Shown here piece after piece: positions 35,769 through 46,244 of a DNA stretch of 64,000 bases; positions within the stretch are counted from its first letter, which is position 1, and every line of letters starts with the position of its first letter. The stretch lies in assembly GCA_029931535.1 (NCBI GenBank), contig JAQPZY010001536.1:682001-746000 (forward strand). Reading direction: 5' to 3'. Under the pieces are notes generated by a model. The model was not told the DNA's origin and made no database searches. It saw only the letters and a program-made list of their open reading frames with translations. This DNA is from Margaritifera margaritifera. Lineage: Eukaryota > Mollusca > Bivalvia > Unionida > Margaritiferidae. The position numbers were made by a program, and so were the translations under genes.

Positions 35769-37386
35769 AAGAAAATATTTACTTTCCCTTTTAGTTTTTT
35801 GTTTCCAGATTATATTATTTTAGGAAAATTTCCGTCTTTAAGACAGAATGAAAAATACATAAATTGACAACCGTTATGTCATTTGAGCTAGTTTAAACAA
35901 GATTACTTTCAATGAGAAGGACAAGAAAAATTGTTCATATTTTATATCATTTTATAGATATTTTGCAACAGATGACATTTAATAAGAATTAGACAAGGGT
36001 AAAAACACAATGCACATCTTCTTGTGAAAGTCGAACACATATCAGGCATAAAAATAAAAATAAAACCAAAACTAACAACCTAAAACAAAGAACAATTATT
36101 GACACGCCTGGTGTTTTTACTGTCGCTGCTATTTATCTGGTATAGAGAAAACAGTGTTGATATCTATACAAATAGTACTAATGGCAACAGTAAGAGTAAA
36201 ACTTGAGTATAGTAATACCATGAATCTACACATAAATAGTCGCAGGTAATACTGTGCTCTTTTTATATACTTCCTGATGTACAATTGATAGATCGTTACA
36301 TTTTCTATGATGTCAGACAACCAATTTATACAAAATATTCAGCCTTATTTTCAAAATGAAATCAAATCACGACTGGGATGTTTGCTCACAACTGAGTTGA
36401 CATTTATGACTGTCTAGCGCAGTGAGTTCCGGGAGGGAGTTTGTCTTGAATGAATGGATAAAGTGAATAATTATTTTTAAAAATATATTTTAAAAAAATG
36501 TAATTAAATATTTATTTACCTCCAAAATGAATGCGCAGACGATTCTTCCAGCAGTTTGGGAACTGAACGGGGGAAGAAAAAAAAAAACAACGATTTTTAT
36601 GTGCACGCATAGGTCACCAATTCAAACACAAATGTACACGGATCCGTATAAACAAGCACAGGACTTTGAAGTGTAGACACCAAGACACACGCAAGCAATA
36701 AAAACTTGTAATGAACAGTTTTCGCATACAACCGAGTATAATATATAATAAATAACAGTATACTCAGTTTTATGCGCAAATTCTTTTTTGAGGTTTTTAA
36801 TACTTGCACATGTTTTAGGTGATTAAACTTCAAAGTCCTGTGGAAAAAGATAACATCGCGGACCACGAGCAGACTTTAAAATTTTTTTTTAACCCTAATA
36901 AAAAAAATGTTGTAAATGCCTATGATTACTTGATGATATGATTTCGTCCTCCGTTCAGTTCTTAACAAAGAATAAAAATCTGGTGACATTATCATAATGC
37001 ATGCAACAACTGTTTTCTTCGTACAGTGCTTAAACATACTTAGATAATTTTTGTTAAATTTTATTTCTTCATCGCTGGCTCTTTCATAAGAATAGCTCCA
37101 TTTTAAGTTCGGATGAATCATTTTATATCTTCGTTATGGTAGGAACGTTAGTTGAGATGTTATTAATCGTTATAGAGATTAAAGCTACCAAAGAGCGCTA
37201 ACGGGCTTAAATTTTAATGTTTTTCACATGGTCCACATGCGACAAACAAACGAGATTCTAGTATTTAATTATTCAGGAATACATGTATATTTTGTGAACA
37301 TATGAAATAGATTGTTGCACGTGGACCACTTGCAATTGTATAAAATAGCTCCAAATTCAGTCCAAAATGGCTATTTTAGCCAAACG
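35769..37386. other. Intergenic stretch, no gene seen
   Basis: AT-rich. Frames of 60-90 codons at 36129-37121 (- strand) have no recognised domain. At 36650-36850 the sequences GGACTTTGAAGTGTAG and TCAAAGTCCTGTGG form a loose inverted pair, perhaps a decayed small element. Confidence 0.45.
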
Positions 37387-37782
37387 TGACGTCATTGCAC
37401 GTGCATAAGACGTCATTTTGAACGCTTGTGGAACTTAAATTGTAATTTAAAGCTTTTTTCAGTGCTGAACAATGTCTTTGTCTGGGTATTCTAAGTTCAA
37501 ACTTGTTTCTGAACATTTATGAAATTGGGCAAAAATATGACCTTTCCTTTTGTGAAACTTGTTGAATAATATTATACTTCTGAAACTGCTTGCGGGGAAT
37601 GACCTATTATATAATTGAAAGAATTTCATAAAAATTCCTAATGAATATGTATTTGAAATTCTGTTTGCCAAAAAACCGATAAGGGCTTTGCATTATTAAA
37701 TTATGTTGATACGTGATATTTCTGTGTTATGTCAAGTGCACAGCGTGACATACGATTTTTATGACATGATGTGGAGACGTCA
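37387..37782. promoter_or_regulatory. Cluster of CRE-like sites
   Basis: One perfect cAMP-response element TGACGTCA (37387-37394) is followed by AGACGTCA (37408-37415) and GACGTCA (37776-37782), with a CACGTG-like GCACGTGC between the first two. CRE sites are bound by CREB/ATF proteins downstream of cAMP. They lie about 5 kb upstream of an adenylyl cyclase exon, so a feedback role is imaginable. Short motifs occur by chance, and a link to the gene is inference. Confidence 0.3.
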
Positions 37783-37955
37783 ATAAATGCAGACGTTATG
37801 TCATAAATTTCTTATGCACTTTCCAGACTAGTACTAATATTAGTACCCCTACCTCCTTCTTCGACCTTTCCAAGTTTGTTTTTTCTTTATTTTAATATTT
37901 GTGTCTATCAATTTTTAGAACCTAACTTTGTGTTGACATGATGTTAAAACATATA

Positions 37956-37997
37956 CATCCATCCATCCATCCATCCATCCATCCATACATACATACA

Positions 37998-38031
<34 letters not shown>

Positions 38032-38116
38032 CATACATACATACATACATACATACATACATACATACATACATACATACATACATACATACATACATAC
38101 ATACATACATACATAC
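37956..38116. repeat. (CATC)n(CATA)n microsatellite
   Basis: About seven CATC units are followed by some thirty CATA units with one TATATA interruption. It is the reverse complement type of the TATG array at 3997-4206. The Met-Tyr-Val-Cys frame is a by-product. Confidence 0.97.
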
Positions 38117-38417
38117 GTCGACATATCCAAAATATCAATCGAGAGTCTATGATAGCTATTCCTAGACTATCGAAAATCGAGGACGAATTTATAAGAGGGT
38201 AGAGAGACAACGATTCACTTTGCTTCAGTTTGTGACGCAATGAATTGTGAATAATAATTTCAGAATGTACTCTCTGAAAGTAAAATTTTGTTCTAAATAA
38301 TAATTTTGTTTAACTGAGAAAGAGATACAATGCAATAGATTTAATTTTAAGTTGATTTACGTGTGCATTATTTTAGTAGGTAGATTAATTAGATAAGTAG
38401 GAAGATAAATAGGTTGA

Positions 38418-38693
38418 AAGAGGTTACGTCAAAGATTGTAACTGTGGACGCAGGGTGACAGACAGAAGGTTACGTCAAAGATTATAACTGCGGACGCAGG
38501 GTGATAGAAGGTTACGTCAAAGATTGTAACTGCGGACGCAGGGTGACAGACAGAAGGTTACGTCAAAGATTTTTTGTAACTGCGGACGCAGGGTGAGAGA
38601 CAGAAGGTTACGTCAAAGATTGTAACTGCGGACGCAGGGTTACAGACAGAAGGTTACGTCAAATATTGTAACTGCGGACGCAGGGTGATCGAC
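38418..38693. repeat. 44-50-bp minisatellite, 6 units
   Basis: Unit: GAAGGTTACGTCAAAGATTG then TAACTGCGGACGCAGGG with TGACAGACA. Unit length varies because the second unit lacks a GACAGACA block and the fourth has an extra TTTT. Each unit carries a TTACGTCAAA core, a CRE/ATF-like half-site (ACGTCA). Confidence 0.93.
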
Positions 38694-38897
38694 GGAAAAA
38701 TGAAGGCTTCTTTAGATTTAAACAAACATCTAATGTCACATAAGTTAACATTTGCAAAAGTTTGAGTAATTAAAAACGATATCTTGCATGCATGTGATAT
38801 ATCCCTGGTCATATGGGGGACTCTCTGATACAGACAAAAATTTAGCCCAAAAAGTGATAAAAACGGGAAGCCACCAGGAAACTAATCAAGAACTTCC

Positions 38898-38965
38898 TTC
38901 TTCTTCTTCTTCTTCCTTTTTTTCTTTCTTTCTTTCTTTCTTTCTTCTTCTTCTTCTTCTTCTTA

Positions 38966-39007
<42 letters not shown>

Positions 39008-39034
39008 GTAGTAGTAGTAGTTGTAGTAGTAGTG
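38898..39034. repeat. Compound microsatellite
   Basis: (TTC)n, then (TTTC)n, then (TTC)n, (ATT)n and (AGT)n in succession. The frames across it are low-complexity only. Confidence 0.95.
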
Positions 39035-39619
39035 GAAAATCTCATGGAAATGAGGGACAAATCTCCCTGAAGGATATTTCAGAAGTATCACATGTACAGT
39101 ATGTTGTTGGATGACGAGAGCACACACTTCGTTAAGGAGTCACAACACCGGAATTATAAACAATTTTTTTTTAACAAATCCTCACGGCTCTGTCAATCAG
39201 TTGAACATTTCCATGTTGTCGAAAGAATATAGGAATTTATTTATGGTTTCAAAGACATTTAACCTTTCACTTGCAGAAAATCAGACTTTCTCTGTATATC
39301 CGGTGATGCTGCAATCATTGACCTCAGATTTGAGAGAAATGCTTCACCCATTAATTAGCTTAGCCATTTCTTTAAAATTAAGATTTTTCTCAATGAAATA
39401 AAACAAAGGTGACTGATAGAGTACTTTTGAGTTCTTGGTAAAACATTTAATGAAAATGTGACGTGAAATGTTGAAGTTATAAGGATTTGAAATTGTATGT
39501 CTAACAGTTATGTAGTACAGGCCGCATAGGTGACTTACTGGACTCTGTTAGACCGCTTGACCGACTTGATGCGTTAAAAAAACAACAACAAAAAAACGTT
39601 AAATAAACATCGAGCTGGT

Positions 39620-39812
39620 TGGTTGGATGTTTTTTAACAGCATTTAAAACACATTATTGGGTATCTCATGCCAATGAAATGGGAGTTAAGTGCTTTTCCC
39701 AGAGACACACACCGATGCAGCCGAACCGGGCTGTCCTGGGCGGATATGGAAGGCGCAACCCTTGAATTGCAAATCCTACACTCTTCCAACTGAGCTACAT
39801 CGTCTCCCAAGT
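39620..39812 (-). mobile_element. tRNA-derived SINE (family 2), with target duplication
   Basis: Same family and orientation as 35598-35768: GGGAGACGATGTAGCTCAGT head, CTGGGAAAAGCACTTAACTCC centre and CCAATAATGTGTTTTAAATGC tail. TAAACATCGAGCTGG (39604-39618) on the left and TAAACATCGAGCCGG (39813-39827) on the right form a 15-bp target-site duplication with one mismatch. This fixes its edges. Confidence 0.88.
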
Positions 39813-39974
39813 AAACATCGAGCCGGGTGAATAGATTGGCTATTGAATCATTGGAATGCATTTCCTGCGCTAGTTGATTTGACAGTCGCCACGTCTGAAC
39901 CGAGAGGTAAATTCCAGTCAATTAACAAAAAATCTGAAGAAACGAATATTTTCTTTATACAGTAGTGAAAGTTG

Positions 39975-39979
<5 letters not shown>

Positions 39980-40041
<62 letters not shown>
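39980..40041. repeat. (CT)n microsatellite
   Basis: About 31 uninterrupted CT units. Confidence 0.97.
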
Positions 40042-40044
<3 letters not shown>

Positions 40045-40446
40045 TGCTTTGATATATACAGCGATCATAATTTCTTTGGCAAAGTACGCCAGACACTCTT
40101 TATCGTTTGTAGCTCAGTTTCCTAGACAATGTTGCATCTATAATGGAGTTGCATGTGTGTATTAATGTGACTGGATGAAGCCGAGTTGGGATTGGATTTA
40201 GCGAAGACACTGAAAGTGATTTCGTGAATAAGATGTTAATTTATAATGTGATTGAACAATGAATGAATCTGACACCATACTCGTGCGCATAAAGTCCAAA
40301 AATGGAGTTAACAGAATGATGCGCACCGAGTTCGACAACTGATTTAAGGAAATGATATCGTTCCTAAATTAAACTAATCAGAATATGCAGCTTCAACGAG
40401 TAATCAAACAAGAATCAACTTATGGAACTTATAAATCAATATGATT

Positions 40447-40672
40447 GATATATGGATCTATCACCATGGACGATCAATGTATAGAATTTATACACAAATG
40501 TGAACAATGTATGATTATATCACCAAGGGTGATCAAAGTACAGAATTTGTACAAAAATACGAAGACTGTACGTTTCATTCAAAAGTAGGATCTATGTATT
40601 ATTGATTTTCGCTCATATAGCAATATTGAATTATTGATTTCACTCATATAGTGATATTGAATTATATTGATT
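40447..40672. repeat. Two local duplications
   Basis: A roughly 60-bp unit containing TATCACCAAGGGTGATCAA and AGAATTTGTACA is present twice (about 40447-40570). A 30-bp unit with CACTCATATAGTGATATTGA is present twice (about 40610-40672). Confidence 0.7.
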
Positions 40673-41015
40673 CAAAAATGGAACCTATGTATCTAGTAGC
40701 GTCCAGTTGACGATCACGATGTATTTCCGGTTCCACAGCTCTCGTCGAATGGTCACTGAGCCACCATGCATGGTCCGCCCATCCCAGTCTGCTGAAGGAT
40801 TCCTCAAGAGCCTCCTTATTCCATACAGTCCCATTGGTCGCTGCGAGTAAACCTGTACTGTCTTCCGAGCCAACGTCACCGTCGACACCAGCATACGAGT
40901 TACAACGAAATCCTACAGAGTTAACGACTCCCAGTCTCAAAAACAGCTTTACAGTTGAGGACTGCTCCTGTAAAGTGGACAGCTTCCTGACAAAACTCGT
41001 ATTGTGATTATACAT
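40662..41015 (-). other. GC-richer segment with open frames, unidentified
   Basis: The stretch is clearly richer in G and C than its surroundings and has a 117-codon open frame on the - strand, plus an overlapping 69-codon frame (40685-40894) containing NPSADWDGRTMHGGSVTIRR and ELWNRKYIVIVNWTLL. The second frame looks more protein-like. No family was recognised. It could be a decayed exon or part of a mobile element. Confidence 0.25.
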
Positions 41016-41214
41016 CGATAATTCAGTCTATAAGTACCCTGGTTGTGGTGACAATGCGAGCCAGAGAAGTCGAGGTAATTGGGTTTCTCACTGCAGTCAC
41101 TTTGCTCGTGAAGCGTAGGATGAACCGAACTAAATATTTTGAAAAAAGTAAAGCCGAAAATAAACCACCCTCGGGTAACGCTAACCGCGGCAACGAAACC
41201 CGAGTATATTTTCG

Positions 41215-41217
<3 letters not shown>

Positions 41218-41284
<67 letters not shown>
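41218..41284. repeat. (CA)n microsatellite
   Basis: About 33 uninterrupted CA units, 1.2 kb upstream of the cyclase start codon. Confidence 0.97.
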
Positions 41285-41288
<4 letters not shown>

Positions 41289-41961
41289 TCCGTGACAATT
41301 CGCGTTTATCAATTATGTTAACAGCCCATAAAAGGTAAAGTGCGGTTGTAATGATCTACTTTTGTTGCTAAACTGTCTATGCCAAGTTTTTGGATTATGT
41401 ACTATACAGGCGAAGAAGGCAAGACAATGTTCAACAGAATTTCCTGTTGGTTCATTCTTAGCATAGATCTTCAAATTTGTATCCAATTATAAGCATGAAA
41501 AAGAGAAAACCCTTAGTTTGGATTGATTTCAGGTTTCATAAAATATTTCACTTACTACATTGTTATTTAACTCGTTAAAAACGAATACTTTATTAGAAGT
41601 ATCTCAGCGTATTTTCTGTCATAAATAAACTTGATTTTTTCTGTTCTTCCTTTACTCTTCAGAAGGTAAATAACATTATATTTAACAAAATCTTTTTTAA
41701 CTAAGTTCGGTAGTAATATATTTTGTGGCGTACAAGGTTCCACCTGGTTTTAACAATCGATTTCGACCTTTCCATGCACTGTTAACTGAACATATAGCGG
41801 AACTGAAGTTGTAGAGAACATTCCTTACTAAACACCGTTTGTTGTTGTGTTAACTGGGCCCATCAACTGGTACCGCACAGGAGAAAATTGCAAATTTTCA
41901 AATTCGTGTGCCTGCTAACATTAATATGTTGGAGAAACCCGTCATGAATAATTGATCGCCG

Positions 41962-41969
41962 TATATAAA
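41962..41969 (+). promoter_or_regulatory. TATA-like box upstream of ADCY9
   Basis: TATATAAA sits about 470 bp before the cyclase ATG, with a GC-mixed stretch after it where transcription could begin near 41990-42000. A possible splice acceptor (AATTTCAG ending at about 42302) lies between it and the ATG, so the 5' untranslated region might instead be spliced from further upstream. In AT-rich DNA such boxes occur by chance. Confidence 0.35.
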
Positions 41970-42439
41970 CTCAGAAGCAGTCGCTAACTCTGCAATTATT
42001 ATTGGTGGCAGTCAGAGCGAGTTGGCTGTCTCTTAGTTTCTTGGCAAAGTAGACCGGTAGCATTACTGCAGTTTCTGTAAGGAACCGATTCACGTTAAAT
42101 TTGAACGTTTCCTGGAAATGATATTTAACACACCAATTGTTTGGAACATAGCTGCTGCGTGTTTTTGCAAGCAGGATGTAGTTCACACCTTTAAGCGCGT
42201 GTTGCGCTGGAATTGGTAATTGTGGGCCAGGGGGAATTTGTGACCCAGGGGCTAAGAAGGCGGATGGTTAAGGATAGAGTGACTTGAAAATCTCTAATTT
42301 CAGTTGTTTGGAATACAGTGCGTCTAAGTTCATCACTTTTCAATACAAACTTGCTTTGCATAGTTTTGTAAAGCCTGTCTATTGCTCTTTGATGTGATAA
42401 GAATAATTTCAATAGCTGCTGTTTGCATATTTTAAAAAA

Positions 42440-43904
42440 ATGGCATCAGGAGATGACATGCCCAAAGCTGATGTACGGGTACACTTTGATGCAAAAACGG
42501 GTTCAAATACTGTGGATGTTGAAATTCACACCAAGTCAAAAGAGGACCATATACCTGTGCGCAAAAATCGAAAAATTCCATTGCTTTTTGAGAGAGCCGG
42601 GAGTTGGTGGCCAAATCCGAAATTTGATTCCCAAATTTTGGAAAAGGAACAATGGGAAAGTTATTTCCCTCAGACAAGAAGACGATTTCAGTATGCTTTA
42701 TTTTATATATTAATTGCATGCATTGCCTGGGTAATTTTCTTTGCTTCAATCCAAACAAAGAATATGGTGTATTTTCTAATTGGTACACTTGTATTACTGG
42801 TTATAATTGCTTTATTCCTAGGATTTACCTACACCAAGCATTACAAGAAATTTTACTTACCTACATCTTTTGTAGTGACATTGTTAGTTTGTCTTGGAAT
42901 TCTTCTCCCATACATATTTGACAACTCCGATCTATCAACTGTTGGAACTTTTACAGCAACTGTGGAACTATTACTTATGATGTACAGTGTTATCCCAATG
43001 CCACTTTTTATGACAGTAATCATTGGATTGAGTTACTCACTCATATTTGAATTTCTCACAGCTTTTAAGCATGATTATATGCGGAAAGCTTATTTCATTA
43101 TTGGAAAAGGCCTTCTTCATCTATGCATCCACTTGATGGGGCTTCACATCTTTACGATGAAACAAGTTCAACAGAGGAGTACCTTTTGGAAGATTGGTCA
43201 GTCCATCTTGGCACAAAAGGATCTCCAGATTGAGAAGCAGATCAAAGAAAAAATGATCCATTCATTAATGCCACCGAAAGTTGCAAATGAAGTAATGAAA
43301 TCAAGAGAAGGCAAGGATGATGAAATCGACGATGGGCGTACAAGAAAACGTGGCTCCAGATCTAAAGCTCGTGTTAAGGGTGAGATTATCTTCCGTCCAT
43401 TTAACATGAACACCATGAATAGTGTAAGCATCCTTTTTGCTGATATTGTAGGTTTTACAAAAATGAGCTCGAACAAAACTGCTGAACACCTTGTAGCTCT
43501 TTTGAATGATCTCTTTGGGAGGTTTGATAAATTATGCGAAAATTGTGGATGTGAAAAAATAAGCACGCTGGGGGACTGTTACTACTGTGTTGCTGGTTGT
43601 CCAGAGCCAAGGCAAGACCATGCAAGGTGTTGTGTAGAGATGGGCCTGGGAATGATAAAAGCCATTGAGGAATTTGACAGAGACCACAATGAGCAAGTCA
43701 ACATGCGAGTTGGTGTCCACACAGGAACTGTTCTTTGTGGAATCGTAGGTACACGGAGGTTCAAATTTGATGTGTGGTCAAATGATGTTTCGTTGGCAAA
43801 CACCATGGAATCATCAGGGCAGCCAGGAAGGGTTCACATGTCAGAAGCAACCTATGAGTTCCTGAAAGATGAGTACGAGGTGGAGGATGGACCTTTGGTG
43901 AAAG
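42440..43904 (+). CDS. ADCY9: Adenylyl cyclase type 9, first coding exon
   Basis: Integral membrane enzyme making cAMP from ATP under G-protein control. This exon codes residues 1-488: a cytosolic N-terminus (1-83, with PLLFERAGSWWPNPKF typical of type 9), six hydrophobic segments (about 84-104, 108-129, 142-160, 169-187, 190-208, 217-240), a signalling helix (about 250-290, EKMIHSLMPPKVANEVM), a short charged insert (DDGRTRKRGSRSK), and the C1a catalytic domain (324 on). Metal-binding Asp335 (FADIVGFTKMSS) and Asp379 (LGDCYYCVAGCPEP) are present, as are VGVHTGTVLCGIVG and FKFDVWSNDV. The second membrane block and C2 must lie on exons beyond 64000. The start is secure: purine at -3, G at +4, and an in-frame TAG at 42413-42415 upstream. 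Reading into the intron stops after four residues. The strong match to vertebrate ADCY9 through NMNTMNSVSILFAD favours type 9 over types 1-8. Confidence 0.93.
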
Positions 43905-43910
43905 GTCAGT
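43903..43910 (+). promoter_or_regulatory. ADCY9: 5' splice donor of the ADCY9 exon
   Basis: AG/GTCAGT, close to the consensus AG/GTRAGT, with the intron starting at 43905 in phase 1. It falls where the C1a domain of related cyclases continues, so the protein must carry on in another exon. Confidence 0.8.
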
Positions 43911-44748
43911 ACTTTTGATACATATTTATCTACATTTTCTGCCAGCTATTGGTAGTGTTTATGGTTTACATTGGGCTGAATAATCCCCAACTTTTACACG
44001 AAACAAATGGAGAGTTTCACAATAGGGCACAATACTTTGGATTTTTATGCCTCACCATGAATGTTATAAAGGGCATATATAGTTACCCATGTCAGTCTGT
44101 ATGTAGGCCAGCCAATGTCTTGGTACGCTTTGGGTTTTTCAGGCACTTGGTGTGGTGGTATGTCATTTGTGTTCTTTGAACACATTTATTGTTCTTTCCA
44201 AATGTACATTACCTTGATTTCATTTACTTTTGCTCATATAAATTTTGGTGGTTTTGAGAAATATGACGCTATTGAAGGTACTATAGTACTTGAATTTGTT
44301 TATCTTGGGGTGGTGTCTTATTGTCAACACAGAAAGATCATTTTTCATTCGGTATTTAAATTTGTTGTTTGCAGTAACTATGGGGCAAGTTGTCTTGTGC
44401 ACCTAAACATTAAGATATCAATTATATTGATTTATCCTGTTTTACATAGCATGATGAGAAATTCTTCGACAGTTTTAGCTGTGCAGATAATACATAAATA
44501 TTTAATCCATTCCTATTTGCTCTCATGTAAGGCTGGAAAAATTCAGAAAATCCAAGTTTTTTGCTCAAGTTAAGATTTTGATAAATTTGCAAAACAAGCA
44601 AATAAAAAAAAATGGCTTATGTTTTAACATCATTATAGTTTACATAGGAGATCAATTTATCCAGCCAAAATCAATTTTGCTATCCTGACAATAAACAGTT
44701 CACTGTATTGGTAACGAAGATGGATGCCATACAAATCTATCAAATGTG

Positions 44749-44958
44749 CCATATATACTTGCTTATGAGTAGGGTCCAAATGCAAATAACATAGGCCCTG
44801 ATATACCATTGCATAATGCACTGGCAGATCCAGGTCCATGTTCTGCTGATTACTCCTAACAAACTGCATCAATCCTGATCTGCTGGTGCATTATGCGATG
44901 GTAGATATGGCTCTATGAAGTTTGCAGTTGGACTGGACTTCTAAGCGAGTATAAATGG
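44749..44958 (+). mobile_element. Double-hairpin MITE, copy 2 (decayed)
   Basis: Ends CCATATATACTTGCTTAT and (complement) CCATTTATACTCGCTTAG. Both internal palindromes are recognisable but have many mismatches, for example GATATACCATTGCAT and TGGCAGATCCAGGTCC in the first. TA follows the right end; the left flank is TG. Confidence 0.85.
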
Positions 44959-45021
44959 TACTGATCAAGCTGGTCAAGTAAACAAGTGAAACAAAGGTTA
45001 CTCAATGTACTTGCCCAGAAA

Positions 45022-45089
45022 TGTGTGTGTATATAATACACCTGTATATATGTGTGTGTATATAATACACCTGTATATATGTGTGTGTA
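45022..45089. repeat. Short direct duplication in intron
   Basis: TGTGTGTATATAATACACCT followed by GTATATA is present twice in tandem. Confidence 0.85.
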
Positions 45090-45373
45090 CAAGATCATTA
45101 GTGGATAGACTTTAACAGTAGACAAGCCTGATGCAGCAGCTGGAAGAGGTGCCAAAAATTGTTTTGTTAAGGTGACAGTCGAAGAACATAAGAATAAAAC
45201 AATTTGAAATTTTTCATGGAAAAGGCAGACAAAAAATCAGACAGTTTTAATGGTTTTGATTTTGATGGTTTATAACTATAGTTCCAGCAAAATTAAAGTG
45301 ATTCAATATTGTAATGCATTAAATTCTATGGCGGCTTAAACATAAGTGTACATACTCTTTTAGATATATTATA

Positions 45374-45571
45374 CCGTCTGTACTCGCATATAAGCTAGGT
45401 CCAAATGCAAATAACATAAACCCTGATAATGCGCCGGCAGATCAGGGTCTGTGTTGTTTGTTCTACTGATTAGTCCTTACAAACTGCATAGACCCTGATC
45501 TGCCGGCGCATTATGCAACCTAGGTCTATGCAGTTTGCAGTTGGTATGGGATTATACGCAAGTATATACGG
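45374..45571 (+). mobile_element. Double-hairpin MITE, copy 3
   Basis: TA flanks both sides; ends CCGTCTGTACTCGCATATAAG and (complement) CCGTATATACTTGCGTATAAT. The first hairpin has lost about 20 bp of its left arm (CCCTGATAATGCGCCGGCAG), giving a 198-bp element. The second is built on AAACTGCATAGACCCTGATC with right arm CCTAGGTCTATGCAGTTT. Confidence 0.9.
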
Positions 45572-46027
45572 TAACTTAAATAATAGAATAATATGTCTGA
45601 TATATTTTTTGCCAGATTAAGAACTAAGTAGTTAATATTGTACAATTTGAAATTTGATATAATTTTGCATTTCATCATGTACAAAATATCTAATATACCA
45701 ATTTATTTAATATCAACTATGGTTATAAGTCTGAAAATATTTGCTGACGTATTTGATGAGCAGAAATGTATTTATTGCATTACTGTAAAATAATCAAGTT
45801 TTACTTACCACAGTATATACAAAATTCCTGAATGAAATCTAGGATATGGCTTTCAAAGTCACATAAATTGAAAGTTTAATGTTCTCGTGCAATTTTTCTT
45901 AAACAAGATAAAATGTTGAAATACAATACATTGCTTGCTTGTTCAATTAACGTAGAACTCAGACTGTGACGGACCATTTCCGCATTTTAGTACTGCAGTT
46001 CCATAGATGCAGACAGAAAAGAACCTA

Positions 46028-46244
46028 CTGTCTATACTTGCTTATAAGTCAAATCCAACTGCAAACTGCACAGACCCAGATCTGTCATAGCATAATGTGC
46101 CAGCAGATCTGGGTCTATGCATTTTGTTAGGAGTAATCTGTAGAACAAACAACATAGAACTTGATCTGCTGGTGCATTATGCAATGGCAGATCAGTGTCG
46201 ATGTTGTTTGCTGTTGGACTTGACTTATACACAAGTATAGACGA
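46028..46244 (+). mobile_element. Double-hairpin MITE, copy 4
   Basis: TA flanks both sides; ends CTGTCTATACTTGCTTATAAG and (complement) TCGTCTATACTTGTGTATAAG. Hairpin order is CTGCA-type first, then CAACA-type. The cores are AGCATAATGTG and TGCATTATGCA, showing C-to-T type changes relative to the best copies. Confidence 0.9.

Noticed and set aside
38788..39114. 108-codon frame with Ser- and Ile-rich runs
   Set aside because: It is a translation of the TTC/ATT/AGT compound microsatellite.
42432..43806. Several - strand frames of 60-120 codons opposite the cyclase exon
   Set aside because: Shadows of the real coding exon on the + strand.
44115..44573. 152-codon frame after the cyclase exon as a further ADCY9 exon
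   Set aside because: It lacks the expected end of C1a and any cyclase motif, and has AT-driven Phe/Ile/Tyr composition.
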